Shown piece after piece: positions 21,575-32,173 of a stretch of DNA of 64,000 nucleotides. Position 1 is the first letter of the stretch. The number at the start of each line of letters is the position of its first letter. The position numbers and the translations under genes were made by a program. Under the pieces are notes generated by a model. The model saw only the letters and a list, made by a program, of their open reading frames with translations. It did not search any database and was not told the origin of the DNA. This stretch comes from Taxillus chinensis (lineage: Eukaryota; Streptophyta; Magnoliopsida; Santalales; Loranthaceae), in NCBI GenBank assembly GCA_023512835.1, contig CM042088.1, positions 5,572,078 to 5,636,077 of the forward strand. Reading direction: 5' to 3'.

Positions 21575-22726
21575 GATAAATACAACAAAATAGAAGCAAG
21601 ACTCTCTTACACTTTGTTTACAAAGGGATTCACACACTAGCCTAGATTATCTCTTTGAGCTCTTGTGCATATACAGGTTATTCAAGCTCATTCGCACACA
21701 TACGAACACCTTCACAAATGTACAAGTATGAATATTTATACAAACATTCCTAAGAGACAACCTTGGAACTTGTAGTTCCGGAATACGTTCAGCACTAACT
21801 ATTCCTCGGTAATCTCTCTGCCTTGACTGCTGCGGTTTGTGGAGCTCAAGATCTTGGGTTTGAAGAGTATAAGTGCCTTGTGAGTTCCCAAATATAATTG
21901 AGGTTGTGTCCACATATCCGGGTGATCCACGTGTAAGATTCTTCAGGTTCTCAATGAGTTTGTCTTACATCGGGACACCACGAGCTGATAACTTTAAATG
22001 CGGTAGTTTGAAGTAGCATCTTCTTGATCCGGTGTAATTTTCCTTACTCCGTTGCTAATGAAGCTCGGAACCTTACTCCATGTCAGTGGTTGCATACTCC
22101 GTATCTATTAGGTACTGGAATCCTTAGTCCGTGTCAGTGCTTCCTTATTCCGCATGTAAGTTCCTTACTCCGTATGTAAGTTCCTTACTCCGTATGAGTG
22201 AGTGGCCCGGATTCCTTACTCCGCATCTAATTTCCTTACTCCGTGCAATTTCCTTACTCCATGCGAATAAAGACTCGGGTCCTTATTCCGCATCAATATT
22301 TCCTTACTCCGTATCTATGAAAGACTCGGATCCCTTACTCCGTGTCTTCTTTAGTTCGCTTGAGGGGAAGACTTAACCTTTTACTTCGTGCGACCTTGTA
22401 GACCAAGACTCTTACTCTGCATTAGTTTGACTTAGTCCATTTGAGGCACTAGGAACATATTCCGCAATTCGTAGCTTTTAAGTTCTTAGTCTGCACGAAT
22501 GTTTCTTATTCCGTATGTATTGGTGACTTGGTTATTTACCAAGTGTTTGACGACACTCACTCTTGTCCGGATCAGGATTATGAATCCTGTCCTTAGCTTT
22601 GCTCTCACGAGTGTATCTCCGGATTAATAACATACCTTCGCAATGATCAAAGAAACACAAAAGATCTTCAGATCAAATTACATAAGGCTTTATCAGCATT
22701 ATCCAAATTCTGGGCTTGATCCAACA
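21575..22726 (-). repeat. Element C 3' LTR, 5'-truncated on the plus strand
   Basis: Matches the C 5' LTR from its position 34715 onward. The junction with D gag falls at a short AGA/GATAAA overlap. It ends CTTGATCCAACA at 22726. The TCCTTACTCCG cluster spans about 22040-22520. Together with the deletion of flanking gag this indicates a post-insertion deletion across the boundary. Confidence 0.85.
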
Positions 22727-22740
22727 ATCTCCCCCAATTA
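22727..22740 (-). promoter_or_regulatory. Element C polypurine tract
   Basis: The minus strand reads AATTGGGGGAGAT immediately before the TGTTGGATC LTR start. It is identical to the tracts of B (43043-43055) and D (54453-54465). Confidence 0.75.
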
Positions 22741-22870
22741 TGGATATGCCCAAACCCTTTGTAATCTGATCTGGTAAGCAGTGCAAAAAGATAACATACA
22801 AAATATGCATCACATCCAATTTTCATTTATCAGCAACAAAATATAATACAGCCTTAATACAAGATTTTCA

Positions 22871-23360
22871 CTAAGGTACATAAGGTTTACTATACTTAAA
22901 GATCATAGTTGCTGCTTTCTCTCTAAGCTCCATTGTCTGCTTCATCGTATAAGTAGTGTGTTGGCTCCAAGATTTGTCCACAGTCAAAAATGACTTGATG
23001 AAGTAATAGACAAATGCCCCGTAGCTATCTCCATCCGGCTGTTATGGCACTTGCTTCTTGCCCCGGAATGTCGCCTTCAGCTTTTCAGTTGGACTCAGGG
23101 GAGTGATGCCCAACTCTTCATATAATCCAGCTTTCTTCACAGCTTTAGTCAGCCTGAGACACAGTGGTTCCCATTGATTCTTTCTTACAAAATGCTCCAC
23201 AATCTGATGGGAATCAATCAGAGTCATTTGCTTGGACTGAATCATGAAGACAGCCATCATGAAATGTGGCGACATGATCCGGTACGGAATGAGGATAGTT
23301 GAGAGAGTTTTCCATGGCTTGCTATCCTCAACAGTTCCGTCAATGAAGGACTGAATGAGA
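22871..23360 (-). pseudogene. Element C ORF2, C48 protease tail (catalytic Cys lost)
   Basis: The Ulp1-like half of ORF2, downstream of the inserted solo LTR. It keeps SPHFMMAVF with the catalytic His and TLIDSHQ with the Asp. A TAA at 23042-23044 replaces the Gln codon before QPDGDS. The nucleophile Cys is Tyr (TAC, 23021-23023) in GDSYGAF. After the stop, homology continues in frame to KPYVP and the same TAG terminus as B (22871). So this copy is catalytically dead twice over. Confidence 0.8.
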
Positions 23361-23365
23361 TCCAC
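23361..23365 (+). repeat. Target-site duplication of the solo LTR in element C (TCCAC)
   Basis: TCCAC here and at 25147-25151. Removing the LTR plus one copy restores the ORF2 sequence, matching 'ctagtgtggatctaattcag' in element B. Confidence 0.88.
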
Positions 23366-25146
23366 TGTAAGGACCCGTACCTTGAGTTAGTCACAGTTTT
23401 GCCTTCTGAGTAGTTTTTCTAGATTTTGACCTAGTGAATGGGCTCAAATGAATTCACGTGCAGTGAATGGGCTCAAATGAATTCACGTGCAAAAGGAAAG
23501 ATGCTTAGAATGATGTCCTCTATCTACCACAGAAGTTTCAGGCCAAACGGACGTGTATGTGAGGTGCACGTGAAATGGGTCCATTTCACGTGCAAGTGTG
23601 GTTGTCTTCTACATGATGCAAGGAGGCTAGGGGTGAAGTTTGAGCGCATTTGGAGTGCATTTGGAGTTGCACGTGAATTGGGGAATTCATGTTCAAATTG
23701 GCGTGCAGCCATATTTTTGCATGGTTCCCTTGGTTTTGACATTCTAATGATCTTTCTCCAAAGGACCATGCTGAAATTCTGAGTATTTTGGCCTATATGG
23801 GTGCGGCAAGGTGCTAACTTGTGTGATCAAAACTACGTCGTTTTGATTCTGGGTTTCACTTAATCAAAAATACGTCGTTTTGATAGTGGGAGGTCTATAT
23901 AAGGATGAGGAGACTCCTTGTTCTAGGGTTAGGGGTTTTTCAGCCACACTGCGGCCGTCATGGGAGAGAGAGAGAGCTAGAGAGTGGGAAAAGAGGAGAA
24001 CCGCTGGTTCTCGCCGGAGCGTCTTGCGTGGGGAGGACAGCGTCTAGCAGGGAGCAAGGAAGGAGGATCTTCTTTAAGGTAGGGGTTCTATTCTTCCTAA
24101 ATCCTCCTCTGTCCTAGGGTTCTAGGGCGATTATGAAGTATACCTGTTATATATATATATGTAATCCATATAGGTGTGATCTCCTATATGGATGTTGGCC
24201 TTCAATGGCGAGTTTTTGATGTATTCTGGTGTTGGATGGTTTGCATATTAAGTGTTTGATAAAATGCCTGTGTGGATATGTCTGTGTGAATATGCCTAGT
24301 ATGTGTTTGATAATATGCCTGTGTAGCTGGGTTTGTGGGTTTGTGAATGTATGCATGTTAAGCGTGTGGTAAAATACCTGTGAGACTCGTATGTCAAGTG
24401 TTTGATTTTATGCCTGATGGGCCGTGCGAACTAAGTGTTTGGTTTAATGCCTTGTGTGACTTTTGTGTGTCTTGTGCTTGTGGAAGCCTGGGTGGAAATG
24501 TCGTGTGGCTAAGCCTAGATCGTGGAAATGTTAGACCGTGTGGCTAAGCCTATATGGCCGTGGATATGTTAGCCCGTGTGGCTAAGCCTATATGGCCGTG
24601 GATATGTTAGCCTATATGGCTAAGCCTGAGTGGTGTGGATATGTTAGCCTATATGGCTAAGCTTGTATGGTTGTGGATATGTGTGTGCCATGTGAATGTG
24701 GAATACAACTTGTTTACATTTTATTGTCACTACACCGCACCCGTACACACTCATGTAGACACTAGGAGCATGGGATGGGTTGGGGAGACATGATCCCAAC
24801 CGAGCCGTGGTCGCTCACCCCTCCCTCTATGTTGTGTTTTCTTTTCAGAACATACAGGCGTTAGGAGGGACCCCAAGGTGGAAGATCTTATTTACTTTAC
24901 TGTCTACCATTTATGTTATTTTTATGGGAATTGATGTAACCCCAGTGTGGAGATATTGTAAGGTGGAGTTTAATGTGATAAAAGCATGTTTTGGATACAT
25001 TTGTTATGTTTAGACTCAATAAATATATGATTTTGTCTCTGAAAATAAAGTGTGAAGTGTATGTTGTATCCTACCCCTTTATCCAAACCCGGGTAAAGGG
25101 AGGGTCACGTTCCGGTCTCCTCGGGTTGGAAATCCGGGGCGTGACA
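23366..25146 (+). mobile_element. Solo Gypsy-type LTR in element C ORF2
   Basis: 1781 bp starting TGTAAGGACCCGTACC and ending GGGGCGTGACA, with a perfect TCCAC duplication and no coding sequence. A TATATAAGG box on the plus strand at 23896-23904 is followed by a CTTGTTCTAGGG initiator-like region. AATAAA occurs at about 25016, so the LTR reads left to right. A series of 'atatgttagcctatatggctaagcc' short repeats lies at 24480-24680. The terminal sequences match the LTRs at 57047-59149 and 56209-60185, probably a chromovirus (Tekay/Del-like) family. Confidence 0.8.
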
Positions 25147-27181
25147 TCCACACTAGGAAGATAGCCTTCATTCCAACATAGCAGAACGTCAAACAAGTGC
25201 CCATCCTTGTATAGAGATGGAAACAGCCTCATCTCCATTTTAGCAGCCCTGGAGAAGTTGTCAATGTCTTCTGTTGTAAAGAGTCCTTTTTCCGAACAAA
25301 GGGTCCGAATGTCGTCCGGGGAAAAAGGGCACATGTCAGAGAGACATCTTCTCTCGGTAGAAGACTCAGCATAGGACTTCATTGCCTTACGCACGCTTCC
25401 ATCCGCATAAGAAGGGTCACACGCCGCGTATGATGGGAGGAAGGTGTCAGCTGCAGATGGAGAGGATGGAGGAAGAGCTGCACTCGAGGAGCTTGGCTGA
25501 GAGAAACGACTACGTTTGGGAATTTGAACTCCCAGAAGCAATGAAGAGGCAGACCGCTTCTCAGCACGAGTGGATGGTTGTGGTGCAGAAGGAGCAGGAT
25601 CAGATGACACTCTCTCCCCCTGTTTGGCAAATCGCCGGGAAGCAATGGGAGGGCGAGCCATCATGTGCGCCAGGTCCGTGAAGGAAGTAGACAAAAGAGG
25701 CACGCCCAAGGACCAAGTCCGGAGCTTTGGAGGACTCCCCCGCATGAACAGGAGCAGGAGTGCGCTGGGCAAAGGAGTCCGCAGCAGCAACAGAAGGGGC
25801 ATCCGGAGCATCAAAGGCATCCGGAGCAGCTGACCCGCTTTGACCAGATAGGTCAACCACGGGAATGGCGTCAGCAGGAGAAGAGGGGCCAGCTTTAGCA
25901 GGGGAAGGACCCCGGGCGGAGGGGACTGGGCTGGAGGGGGTAGGGAACGGCACATCTGGAATGGAGGCCGGCGTAAGAAAGCCGTGATCCAAGTTCCATA
26001 TGATCATGGTCTCCGAGTATTGGGTATGGCGTGTGAAAAACACCCGGAGATCGTTGTCAAGAATGGAGGCAGTGTGGGCAAGGCTGAAACGGAGCCATAG
26101 GTCCGTTAAGGTGTCGGTGGAGAGATGGTCAAGGTAATCTTGGGGTTGAGGTAGGGGAGGCAAAGGAGCTTCAGGAGTAGATTCCGAGACATCAACAATG
26201 ACGACAGCAACAGCAGTATCAACCGCGGCAGCAATAGCGGAGGTGGAGGGAGTGGGGACATCCGCAGCAAAGGGGGCGGAGGAAACAGCTTTAGGGGCAC
26301 TGCGCTGATATGGCCCCACAACCTCGGACGGTTCGGCACAGACGCTATGCTGGGAGGCCCGAGAAAGGGAGGGTGCTGCAACGGACCGAATCCGGGAGGA
26401 TCGGGGAGCAGAACTGACGTCAGGGGCTTGGCTGTCGGAGGGGTCACCAACAGAACTTCCTTGTTGCTTCGAGGCAGGGAGAATGCGGAGAGCTGCAGAG
26501 GGACGGCGGGCTGTCATGTTCCCATCCGGCATAAGATAACGGAGGTAATAAGCCGAGGGAAATGGAACAGCATCATAACGGGCGAAATGGCTCGGATTAA
26601 GATGCCGGAAGACGATGCTTAGTATGCGCCCGAAAGAATGGTTCTTGGGACCGTTCTGCAGCAGATCGGAACAAAAACGTCCCCCAGTCCATCGGAAGAC
26701 CTTCAAAAACGCCGTACATGGCCAGGAGAAGATCGTAAGGAACCGAGTCCAAAGCTGAAGTGCGAGCCAGTAAATAGCGACTCAGTATGGTCGCCATACA
26801 GCGATAGCGACCTTGGAAGGATTTCACCTTGTATTCCTTGCCTTTTTGGGTGTAACCCATAGAAGCCGCCATTGGATCGGCATCAGGGCGCTGTGGTTCA
26901 CCGGGGGGAAGATGAAGAGCAACGCGGAGTACGGCGGGAGTGATGAAAATGGATTCACCGTGAACATAGGAGATGATTGAGTCGGTGGTACAGCGGATCC
27001 GTTGGTAATACTCACGAATGTCGTTTATAAGAAGATCGACAGGATTGGAGATCAAGTTGAGTATATGCGAGGCTTCTAGTAGAGGGCGAAGATGGAAAAA
27101 CCAGTCCGGCGGGTTGGAGACAGCACTCCAATCAACCAGATGGCCAGGATTAACGCCGGATAGAGAGATTCTAGGTGCCAT
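25147..27181 (-). pseudogene. Element C ORF2, N-terminal and central part
   Basis: Starts at ATG 27181 (MAPRISLSGVNPGHLVDW). Residues 1-180 form a compact domain with LEASHILNLISNPVDLL, YYQRIRCTTDS, ITPAVLRVALHLP and SFQGRYRCMATILSRYLLART. It recalls the 'putative plant transposon protein' domain (Pfam Transposase_32), but only faintly. A frameshift near 26650 leads into a Pro/Ala/Ser-rich linker. The segment that is a coiled coil in element D is deleted near 25700, with another frameshift. The C-terminal part holds the KRSASS...PKRSRF basic patch and the start of the C48 domain (RLFPSLYKDGHLFDV). The solo LTR then interrupts it. No signal peptide or membrane segment is evident, unlike an envelope. 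Confidence 0.7.
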
Positions 27182-28880
27182 TGTAGATGAAGGATTGAAG
27201 GACGAGAGGAATGGTGAGGTCTTGGGTATCAAAGAAGCAACGAGAGGTTTAGGGATTTGGAATGAGCAATACTCGTGCTTCGCAGGAATGACCAGAATAT
27301 ATAAGACCGAGTCCGTAAATGTCAGCGGGTCTAGGAATTTGGTGAGTGAAACAGGGAACCGCTTGACAGGCTGATGTCATTAATCTGGATATCGATGCGC
27401 CTCCGAATAAAACGATGTCGTGGAGACCGCATGACCAAGTAAAGGTAACAGCTGTTTGCCATCCGGAGAAATGTGTGCATCCCGAGATTTGCATTTAATG
27501 AATCATCATGATTCCTCCTCAAAAGCACGCGATATAAGAGAGGACATGGATTATCGCAATGTGACAGTGTCTGGAGTCCGGAGGAATGAACCGACAATCA
27601 TCCGGAATTAACGATAGTCGTGTGACGAGTATCCGGATGAAAAGTATACCGTTTTCGTAGTAACAAAGTGCGGTGAGAGAGAAATAGATTCCTTTGCTTG
27701 TCAAAAAGTCGAAGAGAAGAGAAGTACTACAACACTTCAAATCCAAGACGATGGACTAGATTTACCGATAAGGTTGCAAAGAGAATCTGAACCTGTAGCT
27801 TGAAACAAGATAAACTAAAAAATACAAAAGCTTAATAGGTAAGGATTAGTACGGATAAGAGAAAGTAGGCTGTGAAGAACGACATAACCCAAACTAATGA
27901 GAAACAGAACTTATGCATGACAAGGAATGTAATAGACATATACATATGAGAGAATGATCATATTACTGAATCAGGGCATATGTCAGATAAAAATACACAA
28001 GTTCATATAAGTCAACATAGCGAAACCGTCCTGCTGAACGACGTAGCTAAGATAAATTAAAAATCACATGATTTGGCCAAATTAGGATTCATGAGTGAAA
28101 GATGAGTAAGCGGACACATGTCAAAAGTAAGCAGGTGATTATCCGATTAAAATGCATGGTTGAAGAAGGAAAATACATCCAAGCATGCCACTATTCCGAT
28201 TCAAAACAGCATGTCCAGTCAGATCCGAAAGTAAAGGTTTAAAGGAGGGAGTATCCGAGACATATTAGGGGGTCATTACTAAGGTAATAGATGAAATGTA
28301 AGCTCCCCCGTAGATCATTTGATCCTCTCAATGAAAGACTCCCCCTCAAATAGACAGCCAGGAAAGAGGTCATGAGACATATACGGGGGGGTATTACTCG
28401 AATAATATATAAAGCATTTTCTCCCCCATAGATTGTGCAATCCTCTCGGTTGACCTTTCTGGTTTGTAGAAATACTGCACTGTCTATCTTCTTAAAAAAC
28501 TATACTTCAGAAGCTGATCAGACTGCGATTGAGTATTCATCCACCAGGCATTCCGAGCTAACCCATTTCATTTCTTCAACTATACATGTTAATAGAGTAA
28601 TCTAAATGAACATGCTTTTGTCATGTGGTGATCAGTGGAAATTAAGATCATGAAACCAGAAAGAGGTGAATCATATAAACTTTAATCATGTTTGCTTAAA
28701 CGACTTCAGTCGGGAAACACAAGCATCCTCCAGTATGAAGTTTATATTAATATCAGAAGCATGAGGCCGTTAATCAGTAAGTATGATCAACATTAAAGTC
28801 AGTATGTATCCTCTAATTTCAATAAAAACACAATGCATGTTCTGATAGTAAGAATACTGTTGGGTAATTTAAATATGAAG
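27182..28880 (-). other. Element C spacer between RNase H and ORF2
   Basis: 1.7 kb without coding potential. It contains an imperfect tandem repeat of about 120 bp (28255-28345 and 28376-28460), each unit pairing a GGGGGTATTACT-like block with a CTCCCCC-TAGAT block (polypurine GGGGGAG on the minus strand). The counterpart in D (50550-50720) has the same arrangement. A TATA-like box lies close to the ORF2 end. Confidence 0.55.
27292..27308 (-). promoter_or_regulatory. Candidate TATA box upstream of element C ORF2
   Basis: The minus strand reads GGTCTTATATATTCTGG, about 115 bp upstream of the ORF2 ATG. Element D has GGTCTTATATATACTGG at the same distance (16 of 17 identical). It could be a core promoter for ORF2 alone. 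Conservation alone is weak evidence because the flanks are also related. Confidence 0.45.
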
Positions 28881-29375
28881 CTATGCAGAGAAGTCAAGCA
28901 TACCTAATCGGATGAGTAGTTCAGAGAATCTTGCATCAGGTAGGGGCTTTGTAAATATGCCTGCCAATTGATCTTCAGTAGCAACATGTTCCAAGGAAAT
29001 GTGATTTTTGAGAACATGGTCGCGTATGAAGTGATACCTGACCTCAACATGCTTCGTCTTAGGGTGCATGACAGGATTGTTGCTGCTAGCAATTGCACTA
29101 GTGTTGTCGCAGTAGAGTGGAATAGATGACATGTTGAAACCGTAGTCAGTAAGTTGACTTTGCATCCAGAGTAGGCGTGCGCAGCAACTCCCAGCAGACT
29201 ATGTATTCCGCCTCCGCGAGAGGTTGATACGGAATTCTCGCTTCTTATTGAACCATGAAATTAATCTATTTCCAAGAAACTGACACGTACCACTTGTGCT
29301 CTTCCTGTCGATGCGACATCCAGCGAAGTCGGCATCAAAGTATCCGGATAAGGTGAAGTTGGACTCCTTTGGGTA
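28881..29375 (-). pseudogene. Element C RNase H
   Basis: C-terminal domain of the Copia polyprotein, which removes RNA from the RNA-DNA hybrid. Readable motifs are DADFAG, CRIDRKSTSG, SIPLYCDNTSAI, KTKHVEVRYHFIRDH and EDQLAGIFTKPL. Reading is shifted near 29190-29240, between SWFN and the LLWMQSQL segment. It ends with a stop after GMLDFSA at 28881, matching the D terminus. Confidence 0.8.
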
Positions 29376-31170
29376 TCAGAGTCCCAAATTCATCGTTCCC
29401 TTGAGATACCTTAATATCCGTTTAACATGAAGCATATGTGACTCCTTGGGATTCGCCTGATATCGTGCACAAATGCAAGTTGCAAACATAATGTCTGGGC
29501 GACTTGTTGTAAGATACAGCAATGATCCTATCATCCCTCTGTAGTCAGTCACATTTACTGATATGCCATCCACATCAGGATCTAACTTGGCACTGACAGG
29601 CATGGGAGTTTTGACGGGAGATGAACCTTCCATACCAAACTTCTTAATAAGATCGCGAGTATACTTAGCTTGATTAATGAAGATTCCTTCCTTCAATTGT
29701 TTAACTTCTATTCCAAGGAAGTAGGACAGTTCTCCCATCATGCTCATCTCAAACTTGCCTGTCATCAACTTAGCAAACTCTTCACAAAGCTTCGGATTCG
29801 TTGATCCGAAAATGATATCATCCACGTATATTTGTACGATCGAGTGTGCCCTTTCTCTTTTCGTAGAAATAGGGTGGTGTCAATCTTCCCTTTTTGGAAG
29901 TTGTGAGCAAGTAGGAATTCGACATGTGTGTCGTACCAGGCTCTTAGAGCTTGCTTCAAACCATATAAAGCTTCCGAAGCTTGTAGACTAGATGTCCTGC
30001 TTTAGGTTCAATGAAACCGGGAGGTTGTTCTACGTAAACCTCCTCTTGAAGATCTCCATTCAGGAATGCGCTCTTGACGTCCATTTGATAAACTATGAAG
30101 TTTTCATATGAAGCATACGCCAGAAACATCCGGATTGCCTCAAGTCTTGCTACTGGAGCAAAGGTCTCATCATAGTCTATTCCTTCTTCTTGACGATATC
30201 CTTTGGCTACCAATCTGGCTTTGTTCCGGATTACTAGTCCATCCGTATCAAGTTTGTTCCGGAACACCCATTTAACGCCAATGACTTGCTGAGACTTAGG
30301 CCTTGGTACTAAGGTCCACACATTATTTCTCTTAAATTGATTCAGCTCTTCTTGCATGGCTTCTATCCAATTCGAATCCTGAAGAGCTTCATCTACCACC
30401 TTTGGTTCTATTTGTGATAGAAAACACGAGTAAAGACTCATGTTGGAGGTGGCTGCTCTTGTTCTTACACCAACAGTAGGATCACCAATCACTTGATCTG
30501 AGGGATGGTTTCGGGTCCATCTGTAATTCTGTGCATGTGATAGTTGATCATGAATAATTTGAAGCTCTGCCAGAGTAGGTGGTTCACGTATATCTGCTGG
30601 TTGAGCTTCTTCCGGACCAGATATTTCCGTATTAGAAGGTACGGTAGAACTAGATGGTTCTTCAACACTATTTCTGTCAGTGTTAACTAGTCCAGACGAA
30701 CTTGAAGGTGCTCCGGAATTTTGGGTATCCATAGGAGTATGTCCGGATCTAAACGGTAATCCAGAGTCCGAGTCATCCGTAGCATCGTCCATATCATTTC
30801 TTTGTGCTCCGCTGGTGCCGCTTGGTTGGTCAGTATGTATAACAGGAACAGTCATAAACTTTGAATAGTTGATGTTGTTGTCTAGAACCTGTACGTTAGA
30901 ACTTAAAGAAGCAACTTTTGACCAATCAAGATTAGTTTCATCAAAGGTCACATGGATAGATTCTTCAACTTTAAAAAGTTTTCTATTAAAGACCCGATAA
31001 GCTTTGCTATGTAATGAGTACCCGACAAAGATCCCATCATCAGATTTTTCTTTGCCGTTGTTCAATATATAGCATGTACACCCAAAGGCTCTGGAATGTG
31101 AAATTGAAGGCTTTCGTCCTCTCCACATCTCATAGGGTGTTCTCATAGCAGGCAGTGGACACAGCTTCAT
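29376..31170 (-). pseudogene. Element C integrase C-terminus and reverse transcriptase
   Basis: Begins with the [18 protein letters not shown] integrase C-terminal region and a variable acidic linker (30500-30850). The RT follows: [68 protein letters not shown]. The frame then shifts. The YVDD motif ([10 protein letters not shown], near 29815) is in another frame, 1 nt out; the same shift is in element B. RT fingers and palm motifs are otherwise well kept up to CARYQANPKESH. Confidence 0.85.
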
Positions 31171-31738
31171 CCCATAGACTGAGAGGAAGCGTTGCCCCTG
31201 CTAACATAGATCTGCCAGCCTCGACTAAAGTACGATTCTTGCGCTCAACTACCCCATTTTGTTGTGGAGTTCTGGGCGCAGAGAAGTCATGCTGAATGCC
31301 CTGTTCTGAACAATATGATCTCATTTCTAAAAAATCAAATTCTGTACCATGATCACTCCTGATGCACTTTATGCTCAGTCCTTGTGAGTTACTTATCCAG
31401 TTGAAAAGATCTACAAGATGCTCAAAAGTTTGATCCTTTGATTTCAGGAACATCACCCATGTGTACCTGGTGAAATCATCGATAACCACAAGGGTATATC
31501 TCGCACCAGCCAGTGACGGAACAGAAATAGGACCACAAAGGTCCATATGAAGAAGTTGTAGAGGAGCAGTTATTGAATTAACTGATTTGCTCTTAAAGCT
31601 ATGTTTGGTCTGCTTGCCCAGTTGGCATTCTCGACAGAGAGTGTCTCTGGAGAACTTGAGTTTAGGTAGACCAGTGACAAGATCAAGTGACGCTAATTTA
31701 GACAAAGTCTTAAAGTTTAAATGTGCGCATCGCTTGTG
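31130..31738 (-). pseudogene. Element C integrase zinc domain and catalytic core
   Basis: Contains the GAG-pre-integrase/zinc region (CAHLNF, CRECQLGK) and the core. Numbered from Met at 31705 the catalytic residues are Asp55 (LLHMDLCG), Asp118 (IRSDHGTEF) and Glu154 (GVVERKNRT), with D,D35E spacing. A TAG near 31737 separates it from the protease. A deletion of about 45 bp near 31145 joins ACYE to PYEMW and shifts the frame. The catalytic core itself is uninterrupted. Confidence 0.85.
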
Positions 31739-32173
31739 TCATAGCCAACTATCTTCATCTGATGCTTTAGTGAGGAAGCATACAGGGTCAGAAGAATTAT
31801 TTCTAAAGAACACTGAGTATATGTCCCCATCTCTTGATCTGGATAACTTAACATCTCCGGATAAGTTTTCTCTTACTGTACAGGTGTTGGACATAAAGGA
31901 AACAATAAATCCTTTGTCACATAAATTACTGACACTTAGCAAATTATGCTTCAAACCTTCGACTAGTGCAACTCTAGTGATTGATACACAGCCGTTAGTT
32001 AAAGTGCCATACCCGACAGTCTTACCTTTGCTGTTGTCACCATATGAAACGGATGGACCTCGTTTTTCATTAACTTCTACAAGCAGAGTCTGATCACCCG
32101 TCATATGTCCGGAGCATCCACTATCGAGGATCCACTTGCTTTGATTGATCTTTAACTTCAAGTGATCCGGCAA
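31739..32173 (-). pseudogene. Element C aspartic protease
   Basis: An open 144-codon section with WILDSGCSGHMTGD, the retropepsin active site (DSG), and GLKHNLLSVSNLCDKG, a hallmark segment of Copia polyproteins. It matures Gag-Pol. It is the best preserved protease of the three copies, but it is cut off from gag upstream by frameshifts and from integrase by a stop. Confidence 0.8.

Noticed and set aside
24480..24690. Short 'gttagcctatatggctaagcc' repeats as a possible hairpin RNA
   Set aside because: Imperfect direct repeats inside a solo LTR; no stable precursor-like structure was evident by eye.
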